Of a stretch of 64,000 nt of DNA, positions 18,190 through 27,505 are shown in pieces. The DNA lies in NCBI RefSeq assembly GCF_034670185.1, contig NZ_JAXMNY010000002.1:496001-560000 (forward strand). The letters run 5' to 3'. Every line of letters starts with the position of its first letter. Position 1 is the first letter of the stretch. Origin of the DNA: Nisaea sp. (GTDB taxonomy: Bacteria > Pseudomonadota > Alphaproteobacteria > Thalassobaculales > Thalassobaculaceae). The notes under the pieces were generated by a model. That model made no database searches and had not been told where the DNA came from. It worked only from the letters and a program-made list of their open reading frames with translations. The translations under genes and the position numbers were made by a program.

Positions 18190-18227
18190 AGGCGATGGTG
18201 TCACTCTGGATTGACAGAGTGTCGCCT
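18190..18227 (-). promoter_or_regulatory. Imperfect inverted repeat upstream of the isomerase gene
   Basis: Outer arms AGGCGA (18190-18195) and TCGCCT (18222-18227) flank inner arms CACTCTG (18202-18208) and CAGAGTG (18215-18221). It ends 15 bases before the ATG at 18175. It could be an operator or a leader hairpin. No T run follows on the minus strand, so it is not a typical terminator. Confidence 0.45.
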
Positions 18228-18367
18228 GTCTCCGGTCCGCATAAAATCAAAACTTTCCTGACAATCAGAAGGTTTTTGACACCGGGTTGATCCACCGCAG
18301 CAACGAAACCGCTACCACAATTTCACAAAATGGACCTGTAACGCCCCGGACAAAAAATCGTCCGCGC

Positions 18368-19954
18368 CTATTCCTGCTCGGTAAAAGAATCCGCAAAGCG
18401 TTCGCGCACGGCCACAATTTCATCGAAGTTCGCCATGAAAAGATCCACACCCTGCGGATCGAAATGGCGGCCCCGTTCCTCTTCCATGAGGCTCACGATG
18501 CGGTCCAGCGGCCAAGCCTTCTTGTAGCAACGATCGCTACCGAGAGCATCGAACACATCTGCAATCGCCGTCAGCCGGCCATAGATGTGAATATCGTCAC
18601 CCTTCTTGCCATGGGGATAGCCGGAGCCATCCCATTTCTCATGGTGCTCAAGCGCAATGACGGAGGCCGCCTTCAGGATCTTCCGACTGGAACCGGCAAG
18701 CATCCTGTGCCCGAGTGCGGCGTGGGATTTCATGATCTCCCACTCCTCGGGATCGAGTTTGCCGGGCTTGTTCAAAATCGCATCCGGGACGCCGATCTTG
18801 CCGATGTCGTGCAACGGCGAAGCCAGCTTGAACAGTTCGACCTCTTCTTCCTCAAGCCCGTAGGCGGCGGCGAGGATACGGCTGATTTCGGCGACCCGCT
18901 TCACATGGTTTCCGGTTTCCTGTGACCGGGTCTCCACCGCTTCACCGAGCATATAGACGATCTCGCGCTGGGTGCTGGCGACATCCTCATGCAACAGCGC
19001 GTTTTCGAAGGCGATGGAAACATTCTGGATGAAAAGCTCCAGAAGGCGCTGGTCCACGTCGCTGATCGAACCGACGCCGGACATATAGGTCAGGTTGACG
19101 GCACCCTGGCGATCTTCGAAAAAGCCGACGAAATCACCGTCTCCATAATGGCTCGCCCGGCCCTTGATCGCCTCTTCCAGCCGGCCAACCACATCTTTGG
19201 GCAGGACGTGCTTTGCATCGTCTCCCGCATAGGAGCCAAAAGCGCCGGTCGCGGCAAGAATACGGAGTTTGTCTCCAGAAAAGGAGGCAGCAAGACCACC
19301 GGGTGCCGACGCGTCCTTGTGCATATAAACGGCGCTCGGGTCGAGGTGGAGAAGCGCGGTGAGCTGCTCAAGCGCTCCTTCGGCGAACTTGTTCATCGAC
19401 TTGAGCTCGAACACGTTGGCCGAGGCCTTGATCACCTGTTCCAGTCCGCGTTTGTTCTGCTCGATCGTCACGATATCCCGATAGGACCTGAGCGAGCTGC
19501 ACAACAGGGTGAACAGTTTCGTCGCGGTAAGGTCGGTCTTCTCTTTGTAATCGTTGATATCGTAATCGGCGATGACCTTCCGCTCTGGCGCCTGGCCGGG
19601 CTGGCCGGTCCGGAGGACGATACGGGAGCGCCAGTTATTGAGGTCCCCACGAATATACCGGGCCACCTGCAGGCCCGCATCCTCGGTCTCCATGACCACG
19701 TCCAGCAGGATCAGCGCCGCGTCCTGGTGATCGGCCAAAACTTCCTTGGCTTCCGCCCCGGAATAACAGCTGATGAAACTCAGCCCGCGACCCGCGAACT
19801 CGAAATCCGCCAACGTCAGCTTGGTGACGTCGTGCATGCCCGGATCATCGTCGATGATTACGACTTTCCATTTTGAGTCTGCCGCTGGAGCCCGGCCCAG
19901 GTCGGCCTCGCCATTGTCCTCAGCGGCAAAAATGAGGTCGTCATCATCAGTCAT
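18368..19954 (-). CDS. Response regulator with DUF3369 and HD-GYP domain
   Basis: The 528-residue protein has an N-terminal receiver (about 28-150; phosphoacceptor Asp in ALILLDVVMETE), a central DUF3369 sensory-like region (about 165-330) and a C-terminal HD-GYP domain (about 340-515). The HD-GYP motifs SPLHDIGKIG, EHHEKWDGSGYP and the YGRLTAIADVFDAL stretch are intact, so it should hydrolyse cyclic di-GMP. The combination is RpfG-like. Its ATG overlaps the kinase stop by 8 bases (ATGACTGA), so kinase and regulator are a coupled pair. The signal presumably lowers c-di-GMP on phosphorylation; that is inference from the domains. Confidence 0.93.
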   Translation of the reverse strand: MTDDDDLIFAAEDNGEADLGRAPAADSKWKVVIIDDDPGMHDVTKLTLADFEFAGRGLSFISCYSGAEAKEVLADHQDAALILLDVVMETEDAGLQVARYIRGDLNNWRSRIVLRTGQPGQAPERKVIADYDINDYKEKTDLTATKLFTLLCSSLRSYRDIVTIEQNKRGLEQVIKASANVFELKSMNKFAEGALEQLTALLHLDPSAVYMHKDASAPGGLAASFSGDKLRILAATGAFGSYAGDDAKHVLPKDVVGRLEEAIKGRASHYGDGDFVGFFEDRQGAVNLTYMSGVGSISDVDQRLLELFIQNVSIAFENALLHEDVASTQREIVYMLGEAVETRSQETGNHVKRVAEISRILAAAYGLEEEEVELFKLASPLHDIGKIGVPDAILNKPGKLDPEEWEIMKSHAALGHRMLAGSSRKILKAASVIALEHHEKWDGSGYPHGKKGDDIHIYGRLTAIADVFDALGSDRCYKKAWPLDRIVSLMEEERGRHFDPQGVDLFMANFDEIVAVRERFADSFTEQE

Positions 19955-22643
19955 CGACAGTCTCCGACTTGATCGGGAGGGTTATGTCGAAACGCGTTCC
20001 CTCTCCGGGATTACTGAAACAGCGAATGGTGCCGGCCAGTGTTGTTGTCACCAAGTTATACACAATATGCATGCCGAGTCCGCTACCACCGGACCCGCGC
20101 CGGGTGGTAAAAAACGGCTCGAAAATGCGCTCCCGTACCGCAGCATTCATGCCTCGTCCGTCATCCTCGAAACTGATCCTGACCTGATCGTCGAAAAGTA
20201 TCGTCCGAATCAAGATCTGCCCCCGGTTTTCCTGCCCCTGGCCTTCTTGCCCGAAGGCATGTGTCAGTGCATTCACCAGCAAGTTCGAGAGAATTTGGGA
20301 GAACGCTCCAGGGAAGCTATCGATAACAACATTCGCATCGGCTTCCAGGACCAGATCGACATTCGGATAGGCTCTGAGCTGCGGCTTCAGGCTTTGAATG
20401 ATTTCGGACAAGTATGAATCGACGTTGAACGTCCGACGCTCTTCACTCGACTGATCGACGGCAACTTGCTTGAAGCTCCGGATCAACTCGGCTGCCCTGT
20501 TCAGGTTGCTCTCGATGATCCGGCTGCCCTCATCGGCAATCGAAAGATATCCCTCAAGCTGAGAGCGCTTTACGGTGTTGCTTCCAAAAGCAGCCCCGAT
20601 CTTGAGTGTCTCTTCGCGAACATGCGTCGACGCGGTCAAGGCCGTTCCAATCGGCGTATTGATCTCGTGCGCAACCCCGGCCACAAGACCTCCAAGAGAC
20701 GCCATTTTCTCCGCCTGGACCAGCTCGTCCTGCGCCAGTTCAAGATCCCAGAGGGCCTGCCGCAAACGCTCCTCGGCCTGTTTCTGCTCGGTCACGTCCA
20801 CCGCAATCGTGACAACGCTTCCATCCCCGACGGGGTGACGCCGCACGCTGAAGGCCTTGCCTGCTCTGGATGTATATTCGAAGGGGCGCGCGGTCGGAGC
20901 AGCCAAAGACGCCAGAACAGTTTCGCGAGTCCGCTCCGGTTGGGGACCATAGTCACCCCGCTCGGCCACATAGCGAATTATTTCAGTGTAGTCGCAGCCA
21001 GTTTCCATCATCTCGCGCGGGACATCGAGAATGCCCCGTAGCTGGTCATTGGCCACGACGATTTTCATGTTCTCGTCCGTCAGGATGATCCCTGCAGGCG
21101 CATTGTTGATGGTTGATCGCAGCTGCTCTTCCTTGCGCGACAACTCAACCTCGATTTTCTTCCGGCTGGAGATGTCAAGATGCCAGACGATAGCCGCCTT
21201 CTTGCCGGTAAAGACAATCGGGCGCGAATAATGAATGCACCACCAGGTTGATCCGTCACGACGTTTGCGGAGGAGTTCCAGGTCCGAAACGGGGTTCTTG
21301 GCAAAACCCATGCTGCGAACGAAGTCCAGGGTTTCGGGATCGGCAAACGTCTCGGCCGCCCCCCATTCTGAAAGCGGCGTCCCGGTCGGTATCTTGAACA
21401 TTCTGGCCATCGCCTCGTTTGCGTAGAGGCGGTTATGGTCATGCGCCTCAACGATCGTGATACCGATCGGGCTGAGATCAAGAAGCTGCTTAAGGTTGCG
21501 TTCGCTTTCCTTGAGACGCTCCGCGCTTTGCTGGAGTTCCAGTTCAGCCGCTCGCCGCTCGCTGATGTCGCGCACGATGGCACAGAAAAACTTGTGACCC
21601 GGAACCGTAACCTCGTTCACTGACAATTCGATTGGGAAGGTCTCCCCGTTCGCGCGCTGAGCGGAGAGTTCCGTAGTCGCTCCCATGATCCGGCTTTCCC
21701 CGGTGAGCAGATAGTTGTTGATAAGGTTTTGGTGGTCCTCTGCAACACTCTGCTCCATCAGGACTGCGACCGGCTTGCCGACAAGACTACTCGGCTCATA
21801 TCCGAATATTGTTTCGACAGCCTGGTTCGCCGACGTAATCCGTCCATCTGGATCGACGCTGATAATCGCATCGGCGGCGCTGTCGATGGTGTTGCGATAC
21901 TTCGCTTCGCTGAATTCAAGCTCCGCCTGGATAGCCTTGCGCTTCGAAATTTCAGCACGAAGCTCGGCTGTTCTCTGCTCGACCAATTCTTCCTGATCAT
22001 TGTTCAGGGTCTGGATCTCGTTGAGACGCTCAACACGCTCGGTGACATCCATCAGAGTGCCGCAGACGGCCGTCTTCCGGCCATTCTCGAACAGGGGCCC
22101 TACCCGAGCCTCTACCGAGCGAACGCTGCCATCCGGGCGAAGAATGCGGCATTCGGTAGCGCTCTCGGAGTCAATCTTCCAGGCCTGGCGAAACCAGCGG
22201 TTTATTTCATCCCGCTCTTCACGGTGCACAGACAGCAGAAACGAGTTCCATTCCGCCGTTGTGCTGGCCTGATCCAGACCGAGAATACGGAATGCTCCGT
22301 CCGACCAGAAAATATTGTCGCCGTCGAGCGTCCAGTACCAGTATCCAATCTGCCCGATCCGCTCCGCATGGCCCCACGCCGTGATTTCCGGCAGCGAGTT
22401 CACTACCGACGGCTCGGAGCTATCGGCGGAAGCACCCGATCTCAGATGCAAGAAATAATATCCCGCCAATCCGGTGATGGCGGTAACCACAACCGCCTGC
22501 TCTAAAATCCAGAATGGGCCAGAGATCGCCTGCCCCAAAAACCACCAGAGAGCGCCGCCATGGAGCGCGAAAACAGTCCCCACGACAGCGGGCAACCAAA
22601 CGCAGATGCGCCAGTCTGATTTCCGATTGAAAGCCCGATGCAT
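19947..22643 (-). CDS. Membrane-bound multi-PAS sensor histidine kinase
   Basis: The 898-residue kinase starts with two membrane helices (about 14-36 and 42-66) that leave almost no periplasmic loop. Four PAS domains follow (roughly 95-205, 245-360, 375-490, 500-610), each joined by the usual S-helix such as DVTERVERLNE and DISERRAAELE. The dimerisation domain has the phosphorylated His in GVAHEINTPIGTAL, and the ATPase domain shows NLLVNALTHAF, DDGRGM and a GSGGSGLGMHIVYNLV G-box. There is no receiver on the kinase itself. The partner is the HD-GYP regulator immediately downstream. PAS ligand (haem, flavin or other) is not evident. Lower GC than neighbours in parts. Confidence 0.92.
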   Translation of the reverse strand: MHRAFNRKSDWRICVWLPAVVGTVFALHGGALWWFLGQAISGPFWILEQAVVVTAITGLAGYYFLHLRSGASADSSEPSVVNSLPEITAWGHAERIGQIGYWYWTLDGDNIFWSDGAFRILGLDQASTTAEWNSFLLSVHREERDEINRWFRQAWKIDSESATECRILRPDGSVRSVEARVGPLFENGRKTAVCGTLMDVTERVERLNEIQTLNNDQEELVEQRTAELRAEISKRKAIQAELEFSEAKYRNTIDSAADAIISVDPDGRITSANQAVETIFGYEPSSLVGKPVAVLMEQSVAEDHQNLINNYLLTGESRIMGATTELSAQRANGETFPIELSVNEVTVPGHKFFCAIVRDISERRAAELELQQSAERLKESERNLKQLLDLSPIGITIVEAHDHNRLYANEAMARMFKIPTGTPLSEWGAAETFADPETLDFVRSMGFAKNPVSDLELLRKRRDGSTWWCIHYSRPIVFTGKKAAIVWHLDISSRKKIEVELSRKEEQLRSTINNAPAGIILTDENMKIVVANDQLRGILDVPREMMETGCDYTEIIRYVAERGDYGPQPERTRETVLASLAAPTARPFEYTSRAGKAFSVRRHPVGDGSVVTIAVDVTEQKQAEERLRQALWDLELAQDELVQAEKMASLGGLVAGVAHEINTPIGTALTASTHVREETLKIGAAFGSNTVKRSQLEGYLSIADEGSRIIESNLNRAAELIRSFKQVAVDQSSEERRTFNVDSYLSEIIQSLKPQLRAYPNVDLVLEADANVVIDSFPGAFSQILSNLLVNALTHAFGQEGQGQENRGQILIRTILFDDQVRISFEDDGRGMNAAVRERIFEPFFTTRRGSGGSGLGMHIVYNLVTTTLAGTIRCFSNPGEGTRFDITLPIKSETVDD

Positions 22644-22848
22644 TCCGTCGAAGTTCCCCGCAATTTTAGAAAATGCACGCTAAAGGCCAGATGTTAAGAA
22701 CCGGTAAAACCTCATATTACTCAATGTAAGATGAACGCAGGATACCCCCGGCACCGGTCTCCTTCCGGCGCGGACATTGTACTTTTCTTCAGCGCCCATC
22801 AGAGTGGTCGCATCAGAGTCATGAAACAAAATCAGGCAGGGGGCCGGG

Positions 22849-23610
22849 ATGGGAGCTTTCGATCTAAGCGGCAAGGTCGCCGCGGTAACGGGTGGCAACG
22901 GCGGCATCGGCCTGGCGATGGCCGAAGGACTTGCCAAAGCTGGTGCGTCAATCATGGTGATCGGGCGCAATCCCGATAAGAACAACGTCGCCGAAGGGAA
23001 GCTGACAGCGCTCGGCGTCAAGGCCAGCGCCTTTGCAGCAGACGTGACCAGCGAAGAGGATTGCGCCGCCGCCATGGCCGCAACGAAAGAGCGGTTCGGT
23101 CGCCTCGATATCCTGATCAACAATGCCGGCACCAATATCCGCAACGTGCCGCACAAGCTGTCGTTGCAGGACTGGCGGACAGTCATCGATACCAATCTGA
23201 CCAGCGCCTTCATCTGCAGCAATGCCGCCTATCCGCTGCTATCGAAAGAGGGCGGCAAAATCATTAATATCGGCTCCATGCTGTCGATTTTCGGCTCAAG
23301 CTACGGCGCTGCCTATGCTGCCAGCAAGGGCGGCATCGTCCAGCTCACCAAATCGCAGGCCGTGGCCTGGGCACCCGAAAACATCCAGGTAAACGCCATC
23401 CTGCCCGGCTGGATCAATACCGACCTGACCCGGCAGGCCCGCATCGATGTCGACGGCCTGCACGACCGCATTCAGGGCCGCACCCCGGCCGAACGCTGGG
23501 GCGACCCAGAAGACCTTGCCGGCGTCGCGGTTTTCCTGTCTGCCTCCGCGTCCGATTTCGTGACCGGCACGGCCATTCCGGTCGATGGCGGCTTCTCCGT
23601 GAACATCTGA
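22849..23610 (+). CDS. Short-chain dehydrogenase/reductase
   Basis: A classical SDR of 253 residues: the NAD(P) motif TGGNGGIGLAMAEG (about 12-25), NNAG (about 90), catalytic Ser in INIGSML (about 143) and YAASKGG (Tyr and Lys about 156-160), and the C-terminal PVDGGFSVNI typical of 2-deoxy-D-gluconate 3-dehydrogenase/glucose 1-dehydrogenase-like enzymes. No side domain. It lies 30 bases upstream of the M20 peptidase gene on the same strand, so they may act on a shared catabolic substrate. Substrate not determined by sequence. Confidence 0.9.
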   Translation: MGAFDLSGKVAAVTGGNGGIGLAMAEGLAKAGASIMVIGRNPDKNNVAEGKLTALGVKASAFAADVTSEEDCAAAMAATKERFGRLDILINNAGTNIRNVPHKLSLQDWRTVIDTNLTSAFICSNAAYPLLSKEGGKIINIGSMLSIFGSSYGAAYAASKGGIVQLTKSQAVAWAPENIQVNAILPGWINTDLTRQARIDVDGLHDRIQGRTPAERWGDPEDLAGVAVFLSASASDFVTGTAIPVDGGFSVNI

Positions 23611-23640
23611 TTTCCGCACTCCAGCTCCTTGAGGACAATT

Positions 23641-24804
23641 ATGACCGGCAAACCCATCGATGAGGTTCTGAACTGGCTGGATGGCCAGCGTGATGCCATG
23701 ACCGACCTGCTCGAAGAGCTGGTGAACACGGAATCCGGCACCTACAACAAGCCTGGCGTCGATGCCGTCGGCGCGAAGATCGAAGCGCATCTGAATGCCG
23801 CCGGGATCAAGACTGAACGCACCGGCGCCGAGAGCTTCGGGGATTGCATCCGGGCCGAGATCTCGGCCGCTCCGGGTGGGGCCAACCGGCATATCGTGCT
23901 GATGGGCCACCGGGACACCGTGTTTCCCGACGGCACCGTCGCCGACCGTCCCTTCACCAAGGACGGCGATGTTGCCTACGGCCCTGGTGTCGCCGACATG
24001 AAGTCCGGCCTGGTGATGAACACCTTCATCATGGAAGCCTTCCACAAGTTCGGCGGTGCGCCATTCCCGCTGGTTGCGCTCTATACCGGCGACGAGGAAA
24101 TCGGCTCACCCTCCGGGCGCCCGGTGATCGAGGCCACGGCGCGCGGCGCACGGGCGGTCTTCAATGCGGAGCCCGGCCGTGAGACCGGTAACGTCGTGAC
24201 CGGCCGCAAGGGCGCCTCCTTCTTCAAGTTCGAGATTGCCGGTGTCGCCGCCCATTCCGGCGGCCAGCCCGAGAAAGGCGTCAGTGCGATCGAGGAAATG
24301 GCCCGCAAGATCCAGGCCCTGCATGCGCTGACGAATTTCGAAACCGGCGTCACGGTGAATGTCGGCCTTCTTTCCGGCGGCAGCTCCGTCAACACAGTCG
24401 CCCCGCTCTGCTCCGCCGAAGTGGATGTCCGGTTCAAGACCATGGAGCAACGGGACCAGGTCTGGCGCGACATTCAGGAGATCCTCGACACCACGCACCT
24501 GCCGGGTACGGAAACCCGCGTCGTTCAGGAGCGCGGGTTCCTGCCACTGACCATGTCGGGCGACAGCCAGAATATCTTCGATATCTATGTCAACGGTGCC
24601 TCCGAACTCGGCATGACCATCGACGGTGAGTTTTCCGGCGGCAGCGCGGATAGCGGTTTCACCGCCCAGGTCGGCACCCCGACCCTCTGCTCCACCGGGC
24701 CGGTCGGCGGCGGCGCGCACTCGATCAACGAGTATTGCCGGCTGGATACGCTTGTGCCGCGCGCAAAGGCAGTTGCGCTGGCGATCTCCCGCCTGAATGT
24801 CTGA
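23641..24804 (+). CDS. M20 family metallopeptidase (glutamate carboxypeptidase-like)
   Basis: The ATG at 23641, preceded by GAGGA, gives 387 residues. M20 zinc ligands and catalytic residues appear as LMGHRDTVFP (His), GPGVADMKSG (bridging Asp), YTGDEEIGS (catalytic Glu pair) and a C-terminal GGGAHSINEY (His). The dimerisation/lid domain spans about 180-290 and begins VAAHSGGQPEKG. The overall pattern is close to carboxypeptidase G2, which removes C-terminal glutamate from folate-like compounds, but the family is broad. It probably forms a unit with the SDR upstream. Confidence 0.88.
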   Translation: MTGKPIDEVLNWLDGQRDAMTDLLEELVNTESGTYNKPGVDAVGAKIEAHLNAAGIKTERTGAESFGDCIRAEISAAPGGANRHIVLMGHRDTVFPDGTVADRPFTKDGDVAYGPGVADMKSGLVMNTFIMEAFHKFGGAPFPLVALYTGDEEIGSPSGRPVIEATARGARAVFNAEPGRETGNVVTGRKGASFFKFEIAGVAAHSGGQPEKGVSAIEEMARKIQALHALTNFETGVTVNVGLLSGGSSVNTVAPLCSAEVDVRFKTMEQRDQVWRDIQEILDTTHLPGTETRVVQERGFLPLTMSGDSQNIFDIYVNGASELGMTIDGEFSGGSADSGFTAQVGTPTLCSTGPVGGGAHSINEYCRLDTLVPRAKAVALAISRLNV

Positions 24805-24808
24805 TCTT

Positions 24809-24836
24809 GGTTCGGGAAGCTGTTAGACTCCCGACC
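24809..24836 (+). terminator. Possible terminator hairpin after the M20 gene
   Basis: GGTTCGGGA (24809-24817) can pair with TCCCGACC (24829-24836) across an 11-base loop, with one bulged base. No T run follows, so termination strength is doubtful. Confidence 0.35.
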
Positions 24837-24919
24837 ATCTGGACTTTCGTGCTGTCCGGAAGCATCTCTCTTTGAGGGATCGTCTGTCTTAGAGAATTAG
24901 CGCGGGGGAGATTTCGACT

Positions 24920-25543
24920 ATGGCACGCGTTTTGGTTCTCTTTGCACATCCGAGAACCGACCGGTCCGTCGCGAACACGGCCCTCGTGGCCGCCGCACGT
25001 TCCATCGATGGCGTCGAGCTTGTCGATCTCTATGCCGAATATCCGGATTTCGATATCGATATCGACCGGGAACAGCAGCGCCTGCTGGAGGCGGACATCC
25101 TGGTGCTCCAGCATCCGGTCTATTGGTATTCCTGCCCCGCCCTGCTGAAGGAATGGCTGGATCTGGTATTCGAGCACGGGTTTGCCTACGGCTCGGAGGG
25201 AACAGCACTTGCCGGCAAGCCGATGCTTCAGGTCGCCACCTGCGGCACGGCCCGGGAAGCCTACAAGAAGCGGGGAAAATACCAGAACGAGCTGCGGACA
25301 TTGTTCTCGCCCTTCGAGCAAACCGCGAAGTTCTGCGACATGACCTATCTTGCCCCCTTCGGGGTTTTCTCGGCGGAAGATGCCAAGGATGAAAAGCGTC
25401 TGGACGGAATCGTCACCGATTACCACCGCGTGCTGACAGCCTTGCGTGACGGTACGCTCGACCTGGAAAAAGCCGCCGCAGCACCTCTGCTGAACGATGT
25501 CCTCGACGAGGTTATCGCCACCCCGGAACAGGCAGCCGTCTGA
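24920..25543 (+). CDS. NAD(P)H quinone oxidoreductase, KefG/KefF-like
   Basis: This 207-residue flavodoxin-fold protein has the features of the NQO/KefF/KefG family: LFAHPRTDRSVANTAL near the N terminus (FMN phosphate loop), LVLQHPVYWYSCPALLKEWLD and the FEHGFAYG segment. Such proteins are ancillary subunits that activate glutathione-gated Kef potassium efflux channels. The stop overlaps the ATG of the KefC-like gene by one base (TGATG), which strongly supports that role. Quinone reductase activity is possible but secondary. Confidence 0.9.
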   Translation: MARVLVLFAHPRTDRSVANTALVAAARSIDGVELVDLYAEYPDFDIDIDREQQRLLEADILVLQHPVYWYSCPALLKEWLDLVFEHGFAYGSEGTALAGKPMLQVATCGTAREAYKKRGKYQNELRTLFSPFEQTAKFCDMTYLAPFGVFSAEDAKDEKRLDGIVTDYHRVLTALRDGTLDLEKAAAAPLLNDVLDEVIATPEQAAV

Positions 25544-27414
25544 TGGGATTTTTTCAGGACGCGTTCATCTACCTGCTGGCAGCCGTCATTGCCGTTACGG
25601 TCTCCCACAGGCTCGGTCTCGGCTCCGTGCTCGGCTATCTCTTCGCCGGCATCGCCATCGGTCCCGTTCTTGGTGTCGTCGCCGGCGCAGAGACCGAGAC
25701 GGTGAAGCATTTCGCCGAGTTCGGCGTGGTCATCATGCTCTTCCTGATCGGCCTTGAGCTTGAGCCGCAAATGATCTGGCGAATGCGCTGGCAGCTTCTC
25801 GGGCTCGGCGGACTGCAGGTCACGCTGACGACTGCGACACTGACAGCGGCAGCGATGGCAGCAGGGTTCGCCTGGCAAACAGCCCTCGTCATCGGCATGA
25901 CGCTCGCGCTCTCCTCCACCGCCATCGTCCTGCAAACCCTGAACGAGAAGGGCTGGATGCGATCTCGGGGCGGGCAGTCATCCTTTTCCGTCCTGCTTTT
26001 CCAGGATATCGCGGTCATCCCGATGCTCGCCCTGTTACCGCTACTCGCGGTCGGCGACCCAGCGGCGATGGCCGCCGGCAATGCGGGACATCAGGGAAGC
26101 ATGCTCGACGGCTTTCCCGGCTGGTTCCAGACGCTTGTGATCGTCGCCACGATTGCCTTCATCATTCTGAGCGGACGCTTTCTTGTCCGGCCGGCCTTCC
26201 GACTGATAGCGGCGTCACAGATGCGGGAACTCTTCACCGCAGCCGCCCTGCTGATCGTCGTCTCCACCGCCCTGCTGATGGACCTCGTCGGGGTCTCCGC
26301 CGCGCTCGGGGCCTTCCTCGCCGGTGTCGTGCTCTCGACCAGCGAGTACCGGCACGCGATCGAGAGCGATATCGAGCCGTTCAAGGGACTGCTGCTCGGT
26401 CTCTTCTTCATCTCCGTCGGTGCGGGCATTGATTTCGGGCTGCTGTTCTCCGAGTTCTTCCTGATCATCGGCATCGCGCTCGGCATCATTCTGGTCAAGG
26501 CCTTGGTGCTGCTCGCGCTAGCAGGTATTTTCCGGCTGCCCTGGCAGGACACCTGGATGTTCGGACTCGGTCTAGCCCAGGCCGGCGAATTCGCCTTCGT
26601 ACTATTCGGCTTTGCCGGATCGAGCGGCGCCATTGCCGGCAGCCTGGTCGAGATCCTGATCCTCTCCGTTGCCGTCACCATGCTGCTGACGCCGCTGCTT
26701 TTCATCCTGTTCGAGCGCTATGTCCTGCCGCGGACAGTCAGCACGACCAACCGTGAGGCTGACGAAATTCCGGAACCGGGCACCGTAGTTATCGCCGGTG
26801 TCGGCCGCGTCGGGCAGATCATCGCCCGCCTGCTGATGGCGGAGAATTACAAGATCGTGGTGCTCGACCACGATCCCAATCTGGTCGAACGGATGCGGCA
26901 GACCGGCGTGCATAGCTACTATGGCGATGCCACCCGGCCCGACCTGCTTGAGGCCGCCGGGCTCGGTGAGGCCGAAGTTCTGGTCGCGGCACTTGACGAT
27001 CAGGATCAGCAGACCGCGCTCGTCCGGCATGTCGCGGAGCATTTCCCTAAATGCCGCATCGTCGCCCGTGCCTTCGACCGCCATCATCTCTACGAACTGG
27101 AGAAGGCCGGCGCCCATGCGATCGAACGCGAGGCCTTCGAGGGCGCGCTGATGCTCGGCCGCCGAACCTTGCGGGAACTCGGCTTGCATCCTTTCCGGGC
27201 CGAACAGAAAGTCCGCGCCTTCCGCCGCCACGACATGCAAACCGTCGATGTGTTGCGTGAATACTGGGGCGGCGCGGTCGGGAAAAAGTACCTCACCGCC
27301 GTTCGGGAACGTCTCGACGAGCTGATGCAGGTCATGCGCTCGGACCGCCTCGCCGGCAAGAACCTGCCCGATCGGGAATGGACGCCCCCACGCGGCGAGG
27401 ATGCCGAGCGCTGA
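25543..27414 (+). CDS. Glutathione-regulated potassium efflux protein (KefC/KefB-like)
   Basis: The 623-residue CPA2 transporter has about 12 membrane helices (residues 1-385) and a C-terminal TrkA-N/RCK NAD-binding domain (about 405-525; VVIAGVGRVGQIIARLL, YGDATRPDLL). A conserved GLELEP string occurs at the end of the third helix region. Kef systems release K+ when glutathione adducts accumulate and so acidify and protect the cell from electrophiles. The fused C-terminal tail (about 530-623) is predicted helical and charged. Coupled to the KefG-like gene. Confidence 0.93.
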   Translation: MGFFQDAFIYLLAAVIAVTVSHRLGLGSVLGYLFAGIAIGPVLGVVAGAETETVKHFAEFGVVIMLFLIGLELEPQMIWRMRWQLLGLGGLQVTLTTATLTAAAMAAGFAWQTALVIGMTLALSSTAIVLQTLNEKGWMRSRGGQSSFSVLLFQDIAVIPMLALLPLLAVGDPAAMAAGNAGHQGSMLDGFPGWFQTLVIVATIAFIILSGRFLVRPAFRLIAASQMRELFTAAALLIVVSTALLMDLVGVSAALGAFLAGVVLSTSEYRHAIESDIEPFKGLLLGLFFISVGAGIDFGLLFSEFFLIIGIALGIILVKALVLLALAGIFRLPWQDTWMFGLGLAQAGEFAFVLFGFAGSSGAIAGSLVEILILSVAVTMLLTPLLFILFERYVLPRTVSTTNREADEIPEPGTVVIAGVGRVGQIIARLLMAENYKIVVLDHDPNLVERMRQTGVHSYYGDATRPDLLEAAGLGEAEVLVAALDDQDQQTALVRHVAEHFPKCRIVARAFDRHHLYELEKAGAHAIEREAFEGALMLGRRTLRELGLHPFRAEQKVRAFRRHDMQTVDVLREYWGGAVGKKYLTAVRERLDELMQVMRSDRLAGKNLPDREWTPPRGEDAER

Positions 27415-27505
27415 AATCTGGCATAAAGCTTGCGTTCTCTTTTTCTGGTACAATCAAACCGCGTGGCTCAGCGGAGCCGCACAGCCGGGGAAGAAGAGAC
27501 AGCCC

